Shown: positions 1-9,450 of the stretch, piece after piece | Layout: each line of letters opens with the position of its first letter | Numbering within the stretch: position 1 is the first letter of the stretch | Program-made: the position numbers and the translations under genes | Notes under the pieces: model-generated | What the model was told of the DNA's origin: nothing | Databases searched by the model: none | What the model saw: only the letters and a program-made list of their open reading frames with translations | DNA from: Phycomyces nitens | Taxonomy: Eukaryota; Mucoromycota; Mucoromycetes; Mucorales; Phycomycetaceae | DNA length: 64,000 nucleotides | Assembly (NCBI GenBank): GCA_022702545.1 | Contig: JAHRBC010000002.1 | Coordinates: 8,308,001 to 8,372,000 of the forward strand | Reading direction: 5' to 3'

Positions 1-295
1 AGATTAGCTGAGAGCTAATAAGGTACGATAGACGAAGTATTGCAATGCATCAGAATAATAGTAACATGGATGTTAAGCTTAGAAGCATACTCCATCTAAT
101 ATCTTAATGTGGTGAAAGACCCCAAGTATCAGGAAGTCCAAGTTCTTGTGTAACAGCACATTGAAAGAGTATATAAAGAGCGGCACATTTTGTATCTTAA
201 TAAAAACAAGCTTATATACAGTCTCAAAGTACTCACTCACTGTCTATATCTCCATTACTATTTTTTATTATTTTAATACCCTAAAGCACAACAGT
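1..295 (+). repeat. Duplicated 5' flank of the zinc-finger gene at 8.1-9.45 kb
   Basis: These bases match the reverse complement of about 9470-9757 closely, which is the upstream region of the zinc-finger/nuclease-like gene that starts at 9450. The outer end of both copies carries the short inverted repeat ATTAGCT-GAG-AGCTAAT. The match stops near 295, where Tc1 transposase sequence begins. The fragment is a promoter-side piece of a gene separated from its coding region. The rest of the unit may lie outside the window. Confidence 0.7.
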
Positions 296-640
296 ATGGA
301 TTACTCGTGCTTTTATGTGAAGCTAGACTTGTGTGTTGCAACACAGGATGTAAAGTCAAGTTGCTTGACATAGTTGATGACATTATTTCTGCACGTACAA
401 ACAGCCGTTGCAGTCATTTCTAATCTGAGCTGTTTATAGGTGGTGAATGGATCCTCCCGTATGGTTCTTTCAAGGTGTCTGATAGTCTTCTCATTCACTT
501 TTTTGGGGTTTCCAGGTAATTTTCTAGGTAATGGACATTTGTGTTGTCTAATGTGTTTAACAATCATTTGCATAGTTGACCTAGGCATCTCAACTCCACT
601 TGTAATCTGCTCAAGAGAAAGATGAACCTTATGAAGGTAG
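296..640 (-). pseudogene. Tc1/mariner-type transposase, N-terminal part only
   Basis: An open frame of 91 codons (588-313) begins MPRSTMQMIVKHIRQH and has the helix-turn-helix-like N-terminus of Tc1-family transposases. It is almost identical to the N-terminal part of the Tc1 relic at 21.5-22.6 kb. It ends in stops that also occur in that copy, and it is cut at about 295 by unrelated sequence, so the DDE catalytic half is missing. A (TA)n run lies just upstream at about 668-681. It is a broken copy that cannot encode transposase. Confidence 0.75.
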
Positions 641-939
641 AAAACACCTTGATACTTCTGCTGCTTTTATATATATATATAAAGGTCTCAGATGCTGCTT
701 TGCGATTCTGGAGCTCGCATATTTTTAGGTAATTTATTGATAGAGAAAAGAGGTTTTTATTTCAAAATCTTAATCTTAATTAGCGCAAATTGGCACAAGA
801 GGCTTTGTATCTCCATTAAAGGTCTAATATTGAAGCGTGCATACACTTAAAAGATACATGTATACATGTATTTTATAATTTAGACATTAAACTATTCACT
901 CGTAATTAAACATTGATTCAAGTATTATAAAAATGAATC

Positions 940-1190
940 ACTGGCTGTGCCCAGAGTTTACAATGTTACTTGATATGAATACCACAACTGAGTGAGGTAC
1001 AGACCCCACAACCTAATCTCTAGCACCTCCTGGTTAATACAAATGTCTTTGCAGAAGTATAAAGTATAGCTGGGTCTTGTAGCTATTCCAAATCTTTTAG
1101 TGATAACCAACCATTCTCTTGACGAAATCAAGTTTGTTGCACACTCTTTAATTCTCTGTATCAACTCATTGACATTCCGTTTAAATACTA
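940..1190 (-). repeat. Diverged solo-LTR fragment inside module A
   Basis: Read on the minus strand, the segment contains GGTTGGTTATCACTG, then TTGTGGAGTCTGTACCTCACTCA and TTGTGGTATTCATAT in order. These correspond to the landmark blocks of the LTR family seen intact at 40017-40314 and 61104-61371. The same fragment is present in module copies B (about 22860-23090) and C (about 58930-59130), so it was part of the module before it spread. Confidence 0.5.
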
Positions 1191-1446
1191 ATAAAATGCC
1201 GCTTCTTTCTTTTGGGCTTGTTTAAACATCTTTGGTACAAAAAATGTAAAATGTATATGACTTTTTAGTAAAAGCCTCTTATATGTGTATACTTGAACGA
1301 TAATTGTTTATTTTATATAGTAACAATTAATGTTGCTTGATGCCTATTCATATAGGTTTCTCGAGGGTTGAAAAATGAAAGGAATGAAATGGAGGCATAT
1401 GATTGGCTGATTTAATTTGGGCGCAAATTTAAAAGAATTGAAAAAT

Positions 1447-1515
1447 GTGAGCGCAGGGAATCGAACCCCGTACCTCCAGCCCTTGCGGGCGGCGCTCTTC
1501 CATCGGAGCTGTCAC
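1447..1515 (-). other. tRNA-like pol III unit, copy A (degenerate)
   Basis: On the minus strand a 69-nt unit starts GTGACAGCTC and ends GCGCTCAC. It has a D arm GCTC/GAGC, a T arm with loop TTCGATT, a perfect internal B box (GGTTCGATTCC) and an A-box-like CAGCTCCGATGG. The 3' acceptor strand CGCTCAC would pair with GTGAGCG, but the 5' side reads GTGA then CA, so three bases of the acceptor stem are missing. The anticodon loop lacks the usual T33 and the stem has a mismatch. This is a tRNA-derived relic or SINE-like promoter, not a functional tRNA. Confidence 0.6.
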
Positions 1516-1734
1516 CCACTTTCTTATTCACTTGGAAAATTAAAAAATGAGTGGACCATTTTATTGCCTTTTATGGTAATAAGTACTACACTATATTTTT
1601 GAGTAGCGACTGACGGAATAAAATAAAGAGCTTTGTGCATGGAGCCCATGCTCTCTTGTATTTAATCTTTTGTATTCCGTTTAAATAAAAGTAGCCGCTT
1701 TATTTGTTTCAACTCAATTTTCTTTTTATATATT

Positions 1735-1990
1735 TCACCCTTGTGGTTTGTATACCGCAAAAATATGTGCTCCACAACTGATCTCTGATTACTCTTTGCT
1801 AATGTACATTGCAATGTTTAACATCTCAGGATCAGCTACACATCAGGCACATATGCATTTTATATCCTCAGTATATTTTGAGATCATTAAGTGTAGCTCA
1901 TAATATAAAACACTACACACAATATCCAAGGACCAGGACATTTGAAAATGTTATACCTCATCAAGAAATATTGTGCCTCTAGGATTAGCA
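1735..1990 (-). repeat. Fused LTR and IS630-end fragment in module A
   Basis: On the minus strand the segment joins a block like the outer part of the IS630 relics at 48405-48620 and 60110-60340 (TGTAGAGTTTTATATTA) to the 3' part of the TGAGG...CCACA solo-LTR family (ATGTGCCTGATGTGTAGCTG..., TTGTGGTATACAAACCACAA). An independent LTR fragment of the same subtype is at 48970-49125. It is present in all three module copies. Confidence 0.5.
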
Positions 1991-2174
1991 TACTTTTTTA
2001 TATATATCAAGTTTCTCCCTCGAATTTGCTACATCCCAGCAATGAGTCTGTAATTATCATATCTTAAAAGCGATTTTTTTTTTAATATTGTCAGAGCTGA
2101 AAGTAACCAATTCTGAGAGTGCATATTCTAAATCTATTACTGTTAATATCATAGGTACAAAGAAGCAATGGTCT

Positions 2175-3740
2175 TTACTTCTTTTGTTTCTTTGGGAGAC
2201 GAGAGAGAGCAAAAGAATCTTTGGATAGCCAATTCAAAGGTGGAGTGGGGGCTGGGCGTTTCAAATTGGCATGGGTGGACACAAAGGCAGTTTCAACTTT
2301 GTAGGCAGTTTCCAGGGCAATGTTCTTTAAAGACATCAAATGGCTGATAAGGGTTGGGAGAAGGGTTATTTGATCCAAATCCCCAAAGAGCTTCGACTTG
2401 GCGATATTGATCATGCCGTAGACCTTGGGAGAAAGGAGCTCCATCACATAGGTATGTAAATTATCACCTTTACAATGGATTCCGCAAATCTTTGGCTCAA
2501 CCACACCACTCGAAACCAGACTGTTCATGGCAGATTTCATTTGTTTGGCAAGCTTTACCAGGTCAGATTCAACACAAGAGGTCCGTTCCGAGTTTTTGAA
2601 TTCGGCTATCAGTACAACGCACTTTGTATTACCAGAAAGATTGAACACCGAAAAATCTGGCTTGTATGTCTTGGAATCATTACTTTTCAGTTGGCCATTT
2701 GCCCATTTTATGTTCAGCATAGAATCAGAACCGAAAACAGAGCTTAACAATGGTGAAAGGTAGTTATGAACATAACTATCTTCGATAGAGCAATCCGGTG
2801 GACCATTGATGAATATTGGGAGAATATGTGTCAGTACTTGGGCTGTGTGAATGTCTAACAGATTCTTTGATTCACAAGCATCACTAAGCATTTTCCCACA
2901 CATCGCTAAAGAGGAAATCCAGTCTGATGGAGGATTGGTTCCAATTGTAGTACACCAGTCATAACATTGGGCACCTCTGATGGGAAGATATGCCTCAAAG
3001 GATATTGATGCTTTGATGGCATTGTGGATCGCAGCAGTGAAATATTTACTAGAAGACAAGGCAATATTCCTGTCCAAGAGGTAGACATCATTCAGAGCAA
3101 GAAGACGAATATCGGATAGTTGTGCTGGATTGGTTTGATTGATCATTCGCACTGTTGTATCTTTTAGCTGGAAGCATAGATCCGAAATGCAGTGATTGTC
3201 CACCACCCATTTTGCGTCGTCGATTATATTATCCTCCAACTGCACTGAGTTCTCCCAAAAAGAAAAAGCGTAATCACTGGTGCGTCTAGGATGGTGATCG
3301 ATGGATAGGTCAGAGGGAATTCTTGTCTCATCTTTACAACTATCGTCCTCGTTTTCATCTTCTGGTTGCAGTGGGGAGACTTGATGTAATTGGGACCCTT
3401 GATGAACACAAGGAGGAAGAATCACTCCAGTTCCAATAGCATTTACAGTAGAAGAATCTTTAGCTGAGATGTTAAAGGTGATACTGGAGGCCTTTTCTTC
3501 ATATGCGGATAGCAAACGGTCTATCTCTTTTTTCACGTCTTTAGGTATATTGCTTGTATTCTTGAGGGTTTTTAGTGCATTCAAATACGCGTTTTTTAGT
3601 TTTTTTGGGTTTGGGTTTATTGGCTTGCTCTTGTTAATGGCGGCTTCACAGTTCAGATAGGACCATTTTCCAATGGGATTCTCTGAAAGATATTTCATAA
3701 TAGAATCATTTTTGTCGTACTTGAATTTAAACGAATCCAT
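2175..3740 (-). CDS. PD-(D/E)XK-like nuclease-fold protein, intronless module copy A
   Basis: An uninterrupted 521-codon frame from MDSFKFKYDK, with no introns. Residues 1-90 are basic and helical, and 100-150 are acidic and low complexity. The C-terminal half has the order expected of a PD-(D/E)XK fold: a helix with Glu320 (SIEDSYVHNYL), then KPDFSVF with Asp362, then VVLIAEFK with Glu380 and Lys382, then helices. The tail LPKKQKK resembles a nuclear localisation signal. Copy C encodes an almost identical full-length protein, and 41014-43202 encodes a diverged homologue split by introns. The fold and nuclease role are inferred from motif order; the substrate is unknown. The intact frame suggests recent spread or selection. 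Confidence 0.8.
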   Translation of the reverse strand: MDSFKFKYDKNDSIMKYLSENPIGKWSYLNCEAAINKSKPINPNPKKLKNAYLNALKTLKNTSNIPKDVKKEIDRLLSAYEEKASSITFNISAKDSSTVNAIGTGVILPPCVHQGSQLHQVSPLQPEDENEDDSCKDETRIPSDLSIDHHPRRTSDYAFSFWENSVQLEDNIIDDAKWVVDNHCISDLCFQLKDTTVRMINQTNPAQLSDIRLLALNDVYLLDRNIALSSSKYFTAAIHNAIKASISFEAYLPIRGAQCYDWCTTIGTNPPSDWISSLAMCGKMLSDACESKNLLDIHTAQVLTHILPIFINGPPDCSIEDSYVHNYLSPLLSSVFGSDSMLNIKWANGQLKSNDSKTYKPDFSVFNLSGNTKCVVLIAEFKNSERTSCVESDLVKLAKQMKSAMNSLVSSGVVEPKICGIHCKGDNLHTYVMELLSPKVYGMINIAKSKLFGDLDQITLLPTLISHLMSLKNIALETAYKVETAFVSTHANLKRPAPTPPLNWLSKDSFALSRLPKKQKK

Positions 3741-4188
3741 GTTAAAGAGAAAAAGGTGAGCTGTATAGCGAAGGAACCGAGAGATTAGTTACCTTTTAAA
3801 CAATTGTAGAAAATAACGGCTGTGAAACGACAACTGTGAGGATTAGATGTGATTTGACTAAGATATAAATAGCTTCTTCAGTTGTCTTGCATACTTCTTT
3901 GAAACATACTACCCCTTTTAGTATACAAACATATTTAACACTATACCATCTCCAACTTGTAAAGCAATCATTCCCAGTGGTGTCTATTTCATTACTTGTA
4001 AGAATATTATATACCCTAGCCACTCATCTACTGAACATTAAAATAAAATAGAAAAAAGCCAAAAACACTGTAGGACAGATGTAACCATCACTTGATTTTC
4101 AACCAATAGATCTGGGGGTCATAAATCTTAATTAGTACAAATTGGCAGCAGAGCCACAATGTACCCTCTCCAGCCACCAACTTGCGAG

Positions 4189-4314
4189 GTTAAAGATTAT
4201 GTTTTATTGAGAGATATAGTACTGGCAGTCTATAGCCATATAGCATCTCGGGAACTAATGGAAGGGAAAAAAAGTCTCTTGGACCAAAAGAAGACAAAAA
4301 AAGTAGGGAAAGTG
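4189..4314. other. 126-bp insertion flanked by a 15-bp target duplication
   Basis: Copy A carries 126 bp absent from copy C. The direct repeat CCACCAACTTGCGAG lies on both sides (4174-4188 and 4315-4329), while copy C has it once. The insert matches nothing else I can see in the window. The long duplication resembles target-primed (LINE-assisted) insertion. The inserted sequence could be a captured transcript piece or a short retroelement. Confidence 0.6.
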
Positions 4315-4329
4315 CCACCAACTTGCGAG

Positions 4330-4975
4330 ATCCCCATTTGACGGTGGCGTTTCGAATGCTACACCAGTCCACTATTGCTGTCTGCACAGCAAAGGTCACA
4401 GCAAAGATGATCAACTGCCGTATCCCATAGAGTTTCTTAACAAACTCGATCCTGGGTTATTGTCTCAAGATAGGATGCCCATTATGCTTTTAAAAAAACA
4501 TTGATCCAAAGAATGGCCTCTAATGGTACACACCTCATAGGCAACTCTTTTGGAAACCATGTTATCAAAGCAACAATTACAACAGGATTCCACACAGGAA
4601 CGGTTGCACTCATTCCAAGGATAAAGTTGAACCCATCTGAAGCAACATCGACAGTTGATTTCCAAAGGCATCAGTTCCTGGTTCGCCTCGCTTTTGCCAT
4701 GACAACCAACAAGTCCCAGGGACAAACATTGGGTAGTGTTGGATTTTATCTTTCCCAGTGTTTTGTCATGGTAAACTATATGTTACTCTCTCTCTCTCTC
4801 GAGTTCGCCGACCACCTGTAATCAAGATTATGATCGATACCTCTTATGACCCTAACGCAGCAACCAGACCTGTATTTGCAAGAAACCAAGGCCTGTATCC
4901 TATAACATATAACCTATGCTTATCTTTTTCCTTGTCAAATAAATTCTTTTCTGTCATTACAAATAATACTTATAT
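4330..4975 (+). pseudogene. Helitron RepHel protein, C-terminal PIF1-like helicase relic
   Basis: Translated pieces in different frames read NKLDPGLLSQDRMPIMLL, then a block with TGFHTGTVALIPRIKL, then RLAFAMTTNKSQGQTLG, then SRVRRPPVIKIMID. This is the end of the PIF1-type helicase of Helitrons, with the motif VI region AFAMT-NKSQGQT. The Rep nuclease and the earlier helicase motifs are absent. The expected YVALSRV segment is broken by a CT dinucleotide run at about 4788-4801. Copy C has the same relic. It shows that the module descends from a Helitron that no longer encodes its own transposase. Confidence 0.75.
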
Positions 4976-5044
4976 CTTAAACGAAATACAGATCCACCAG
5001 CAGTAAAGTTTACCACCGAACCAAACCACAAAAACTCTAATTGT

Positions 5045-5588
5045 AACCAGCAGCAAAATAAGTTATAAGCTCAGTAGATCCTCAATATTAGCCTATAACC
5101 ATAGATACTATGAAGTTATAAAAATATAGGACCATATAATTAGGACTTTGCAGTAGAACCAGATATATTTTTCTGTCTATAGTTGGAGGTAATCAAGGAA
5201 CCCTCGGAGAGTGGGCGCAGCCTCGTCACCTCTTAAACCCAATTTCAAGCTGTTTAATTTGAATTCCGCATAATACAATTAATGCCACTTGATTGGATAG
5301 TAACAGTGACGTACACATTTGTTTTCTAATATGAATTCGATGAGGGAGCACTACTCTCCTCACTTATGCGTTTGTCTGTATCTGTTGCCTTTGCATTAAT
5401 AAAGGCAAGAAAAAAGTCAAGGTAGGAAGAATTGAAAGTCTCTTTTTAATTTAGATTTTGTCTTTCATCTTTCTAAACATTATAAGATCTTATGTTCTGT
5501 TGATGCTTTCTTTTGAAAATATTATTGTGTATTAATTGTTCTCTCTTAAGTATAGATTGGCATAAGTACTCTTGTTCCTTATCTTGAT
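5045..5588. other. Non-coding AT-rich stretch
   Basis: I see no convincing open frame, RNA gene or repeat between the right end of module A and the tandem duplication at 5589. Confidence 0.4.
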
Positions 5589-6001
5589 CTGACTTGGTTC
5601 CGGATATGAAGACGGAATGACCCCAGGTTTACACACATCTTTGGAACTTTGCTGTGATGATGTTTACTCGTCAGATTAACTTGCGAGCTTGGGCGGTTTT
5701 CCATACTGTTGACACCATCTTTCTTTAATCCTCTTCTTCAAGTATTCGGATTATAGTTAGTCGCTCGTGGGTTAATTTTAATTAAGATAAGGGGCATCGA
5801 GACAAAAAGACCTGACTTGGTTCCGGATATAAAGACGGAATGACCCCAGGTTTACATACATCTTTGGAACTTTGCTGTGATGATGTTTACTCGTCAGATT
5901 AACTTGCGAGCTTGGGCGGTTTTCCATACTGTTGACACCATCTTTCTTTAATCCTCTTCTTCAAGTATTCGGATTATAGTTAGTCGCTCGTGGGTTAATA
6001 T
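5589..6001. repeat. Tandem duplication, two 190-bp copies
   Basis: A 190-bp block beginning CTGACTTGGTTCCGGATAT occurs at 5589-5780 and again at 5812-6001, with a period of 223 bp and only a few differences. The 32-bp spacer is AT-rich. The block contains TGTGATGATG, which resembles a box C of a C/D snoRNA, but I could not find a convincing matching box D, so no RNA gene is called. No open frame spans it. Confidence 0.85.
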
Positions 6002-6632
6002 TTGTCTTTGAAATTGTCTTGATGCCCAGTGCTATAATATGATGCGAGAGTTTTTTATATAAAAAAAGGTATTGTAACTCTATCACTTTATGATGGTCTT
6101 TTTGCTTGGCATTAACTTCTTTAAATAGATTACGTATCTCTTGGACATGTATCTTTAATCAAAGATTAAATAGAGACTCGATCCTATTATATAATTAATT
6201 AGATTAAAGCTGGTATATAGAAATGTTAAATCGCAAATATTATAACTCTCCTTTCTCCCAAGCTCTATGGAATTATCAGTATTGGCAAGATAAAGCTCTT
6301 TATAAACTTGGATCAAATTTAACCTTCTTCCTAGCATTATTACACATTTGATGTGTAGAAAGAACATTACTTTTGTAGCTACCGTTGTGTCTAGCCACAC
6401 TAATTTAGAGCGTTCTCCCCCCTTTCCACTTTTGAATTAGCTATTTAACGTTTCTTCTTCTTCTCGTGTCCCAAAGAAACAGAAGAAATGAATGCTCTTG
6501 TTTATCTGTATTTATGATAATAATAGTAATAAACACATTCACTTTGTAACAAAGGCTTTTATTTATAATATTAATATTTGGAAGCACATTTGATAAAAGT
6601 TTCATTGAGCAAGTATTCTGCATGTAAAAACA

Positions 6633-6974
6633 TCAGCTACAATCCAACCTCTTTGTATTGCCTCTCTTCTTGTCTTTAACCCATCCTTGAGATCCTACAA
6701 CACGATTATTATTATTATTATTGGTCTTTGTTTTTATAGCAGGAATATTACAATACTCAATGTAAAGTATTTTCTGCAGTTCACTGCTAAACTTGGTCTC
6801 TGAAGCTTTAAAAAAGTGATCGGTAATTGCGTGTTGGATTTCTTTGAGATTATCAGAGCCATAAATCTCAACTGCTTGGGAATCGTTTTGTGATGGCTTT
6901 TGTAACAGTATCACATTGGAGGCTGGAATGGAACCAACGGGGATTTTAGGTACGACAAGCAATTGGAGTAGCAT
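6633..6974 (-). CDS. Hypothetical protein, possibly partial
   Basis: A 113-codon frame from MLLQLLVVPKIPVG, with a short asparagine run (TNNNNNNR) encoded by ATT triplets on the plus strand and a basic C-terminus. I recognise no domain. It may be an exon of a larger gene, because the frame stays open upstream of the Met. The frame at 6400-6155 upstream is not clearly related. Amino-acid composition is plausible for a real protein but the support is weak. Confidence 0.3.
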   Translation of the reverse strand: MLLQLLVVPKIPVGSIPASNVILLQKPSQNDSQAVEIYGSDNLKEIQHAITDHFFKASETKFSSELQKILYIEYCNIPAIKTKTNNNNNNRVVGSQGWVKDKKRGNTKRLDCS

Positions 6975-7189
6975 ATAAAGAAAGTATGAATCAACAATCA
7001 GAAAGTGTCCTACATATGTATGCAGATGTTGTGGAGGTCTTTTTTTTTCAAAAAGATATATCTTCAGTAAATAGCCACAAGAAAGAAAGAAAAAGTAAAC
7101 CGAGTATATCGGAATATAGAACGCCTTTTTTGATATAGACTTTTGTCTAAACCGAAATGGTTTTAAAACTACGCACCTGTCAGAGAAAA

Positions 7190-7275
7190 TTAGTCAACTT
7201 TTGGTCGTTTCTAAAAATTTTGGTCCTTGATTTTGAAGACCAAATTTTTAGAAATGACCAAAAGCTGACCAAAGC
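7190..7275. repeat. Fold-back inverted repeat
   Basis: A left arm TTGGTCGTTTCTAAAAATTT at about 7201 pairs with AAATTTTTAGAAATGACCAA at about 7242 around a loop of about 11 nt. Pairing extends outward with mismatches to about 35 bp per arm. It would form a stable hairpin if transcribed. It resembles a MITE; no clear target duplication is visible. Confidence 0.75.
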
Positions 7276-7425
7276 TGATTTACCCAATCAAATTGGATAA
7301 AAGTGATTACGTAAATTGATTTTAGTTTTCTACTTTTACATCTGTGTTGCACTTCAGAGTCCCGAAGGGGTTTGTAACTGTCCTGGAGGTGACTCCAGCC
7401 ATTTAATTTAGTATTGTGATAGTAA

Positions 7426-7819
7426 TGTGATGTTGTCCGGGTCGGATCAACAGACAGCTTGGTCTGGCGTGGAGAGGTTGGATTTGGAGTGTAAATTGGG
7501 TACAGACAGTATTTAGTAGTACTATTGAGGCCCTGACCTTATTAACCTCACACAAGCAAAATGAATAAAACAACTCTCTTCCCTCAATAAGTCTGTATTT
7601 GTCGCAAAGGACATAGGTCGCTCTGGTCATCTAGTATTGTCTGTGTCGTTTAGAGAACTTCTTTGTCTACAATCTTCTATTCCTTATCCACAACTATCAC
7701 CTTTTGCCTCATCCCCACTCCCCTCTCAAATCCGTGCGTGTAACCTCTCTTCTACCTCGAAGAACCTCTCGTTCACATCGCACCGTAGTAAAAGATCAGC
7801 CTAACATCCCAACGTTACA
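7426..7819 (+). repeat. Solo LTR, family TGTGATG...TTACA, copy 1
   Basis: A 394-bp element starting TGTGATGTTGTCCGGGTCGG and ending in TTACA, with the 4-bp duplication GTAA directly on both sides (7422-7425 and 7820-7823). The TG...CA ends and lack of internal coding region mark a solo LTR. Related copies are at 11617, 30955, 39570, 40361 and 52210. An antisense 75-codon frame shared by copies is a by-product of LTR conservation. Confidence 0.85.
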
Positions 7820-8125
7820 GTAACAATAAAGACACCCTTTCTTAAGTTATCAAACGCGACCCCCCAATTTATTATTTAAAGTTCAAAGTTAAGGATTGCA
7901 CTAGAAGTGAATAGTACGGTGAATCAAGTATACAAAGTGAACACGAGAAATACTATTTTGGAGTCAATCCGATACATCTGAATACCCCTAAAATATTCTT
8001 TTTTGTTCTCATGGGTGGCCTATATGCCTACAGGCGCCAGGCCTTGACACACCCGCAAAAAAATAAACAAAATACTTTTACCTGAATACCCCTAATGTAG
8101 AGAAAATATGTTTATAAATACAAAA

Positions 8126-9450
8126 TCATTCTGACCCATGAATTCTACGCAAGATCTTCATGCCACGATCATTATCAGCGACTGGAAGAAGGCCAGTGCT
8201 TTCCTTGGTGACGGTTTCAAGCACCAACTTCTGTTCTTTCAAACAAGTAAATAGATAGGCCAGGAGCTCAAAAACGGCGGTCCATGACGCCCGGCTATCA
8301 TAGTTTACAGGAATTGTGGCAGATCGTACGTGTGCGTGTGTGTATGCGCCAGCATCTTTTGGATCCAAAGATGTTGTGGACAAGGTGATCGTTGTGCACA
8401 CACACTGCACAGAGAAGGATTTAATTAAACAGAGGCATGAAAACGAGGCAGAAAAATGGCGTTGGATGAGGGAATCCAAGAGTTCGATGGACGTATGAAG
8501 GATCTTAATACTGTCATCTTGGGAGTGCTGAATGTTTTCTCTGTCGATATACCGGCTTGAGCCTTCCATCACGAGTTTGTTGCAATTGTTCATATCATAA
8601 CCAAGTCCATCATGGAACTTAATGGGCACACTGCGTTTCCACGTCGTTGGGTCGATCGTAAATTCAGTGTGTTCTTCAGTGGGTACTTCACACCACTGAA
8701 ATCCCAACAGTTGACTATGATCGCCGAGTGCTTGAAATATCGGGACAACTCGGTCCACCCAGAAAGTCCTTTCATACTTCGGTTGGAAGTGAGGATTTCG
8801 TTGACATTTGCTGTAAAAATCAGTGAGGATGCACCGAATTATATTAACAAATGTCAAATCATCACTGTTCGTATTGTCTTCAATTTGAAATGTCCACAAA
8901 AAGTGGGGCAACGTGGACAAGGGGACATCCATGGCCTGTATAAGAAGCTTGTACGCAGTAGGATATTTCTTAAGTTCCAGAAGATTGACTTGATCCGTAA
9001 GATAATGATTGGACACAAATGACACAACTGGTGACAACGTATCAATTGTCTTGTCCGTGATCTTTGGACGCTTGGGTTGAGACGAAGCAATGCTACGACG
9101 AAAGCGAAACACCTTTTTTTTGTTGATATGGCGATATCGTCATTGACGAGCGGCTCGTGAGTATTAACAATATGTTCAATCATCCAGTCACATTTGGGAT
9201 GAACGGTCCAACAACATGGACAGCCGTAATACGGTAAAGCACCATCGGTCCCCTTGTCAACAACAGTTGGTATTTCGCCGCTATCTGCACAAAAGTACTC
9301 CCCCCTCGCAGTTTGTCGTGATGGCAATTTGATGCTGTGGATTGGAGACTTGAGGTGACGCCGCAAGTTAAAGGGCTTATTGTATTCCTTGTTTGATGAT
9401 GGACATTTATAACAAGCGTATTGAATGTAAATCTGAAGGGATCCAGTCAT
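8126..9450 (-). CDS. C2H2 zinc-finger / PD-(D/E)XK-like protein, split by an A8 run
   Basis: The first part starts MTGSLQIYIQYACYKCPSSN at 9450 and holds a C2H2-type finger (C..C, HLKSPIH) plus a Cys/His pair region (YYGCPCC...H). The second part (9112-8126, 328 codons) has a helix with Glu114, then KFHDGLGYD with Asp168, then KLVMEGSSR with Glu183 and Ser185. This is a PD-(D/E)XK-like order in which the usual Lys is replaced by Ser. The family with FWVDRVVPIF, GFQWCEV and AVFELLAYLF is, as far as I recall, widespread in Mucorales. The two parts are in different frames, joined at T8 on the plus strand (9114-9121). A -1 slip there gives one continuous protein of about 437 residues. Assembly error, indel or frameshifting remain possible. 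Confidence 0.65.

Larger units (their letters stand above)
763..5044. mobile_element. Dispersed Helitron-derived module, copy A
   Basis: About 4.3 kb is shared with the inverted copy C (55170-59315), and its left part with copy B (22676-24579). From left to right it holds LTR fragments, a tRNA-like unit, an IS630/LTR fragment, the PD-(D/E)XK-like gene on the minus strand and a Helitron helicase relic on the plus strand. The right end reads CTAA followed by T (5037-5041), which fits a Helitron 3' end. The left end begins CAAAATC without the expected TC, so the termini are provisional. A direct repeat of about 45 bp (AAATCTTAATTAG... at about 775-825 and 4125-4172) brackets the gene part. Confidence 0.65.

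Noticed and set aside
1447..1515. A functional tRNA gene
   Set aside because: The acceptor stem lacks three bases and the anticodon loop is abnormal, so it is listed only as a tRNA-like relic.
2475..2763. Plus-strand frames opposite the PD-(D/E)XK-like gene
   Set aside because: They are antisense shadows repeated in every module copy and lack any recognisable domain.
5589..6001. Tandem C/D-box snoRNA genes
   Set aside because: A TGATGA motif is present, but no properly placed D box or terminal stem could be found.
6155..6400. A weak likeness (LYLANTDNSIELG) to the 61.9-kb gene (LFIANNDIELG)
   Set aside because: The match is a few residues only and does not extend, so homology is not supported.
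7403..7630. A 75-codon frame (MTRATYVLCDKYRL...) that recurs at 11806 and 40551
   Set aside because: It lies wholly inside solo LTRs and is shared only because the LTRs are related. It has no independent coding evidence.
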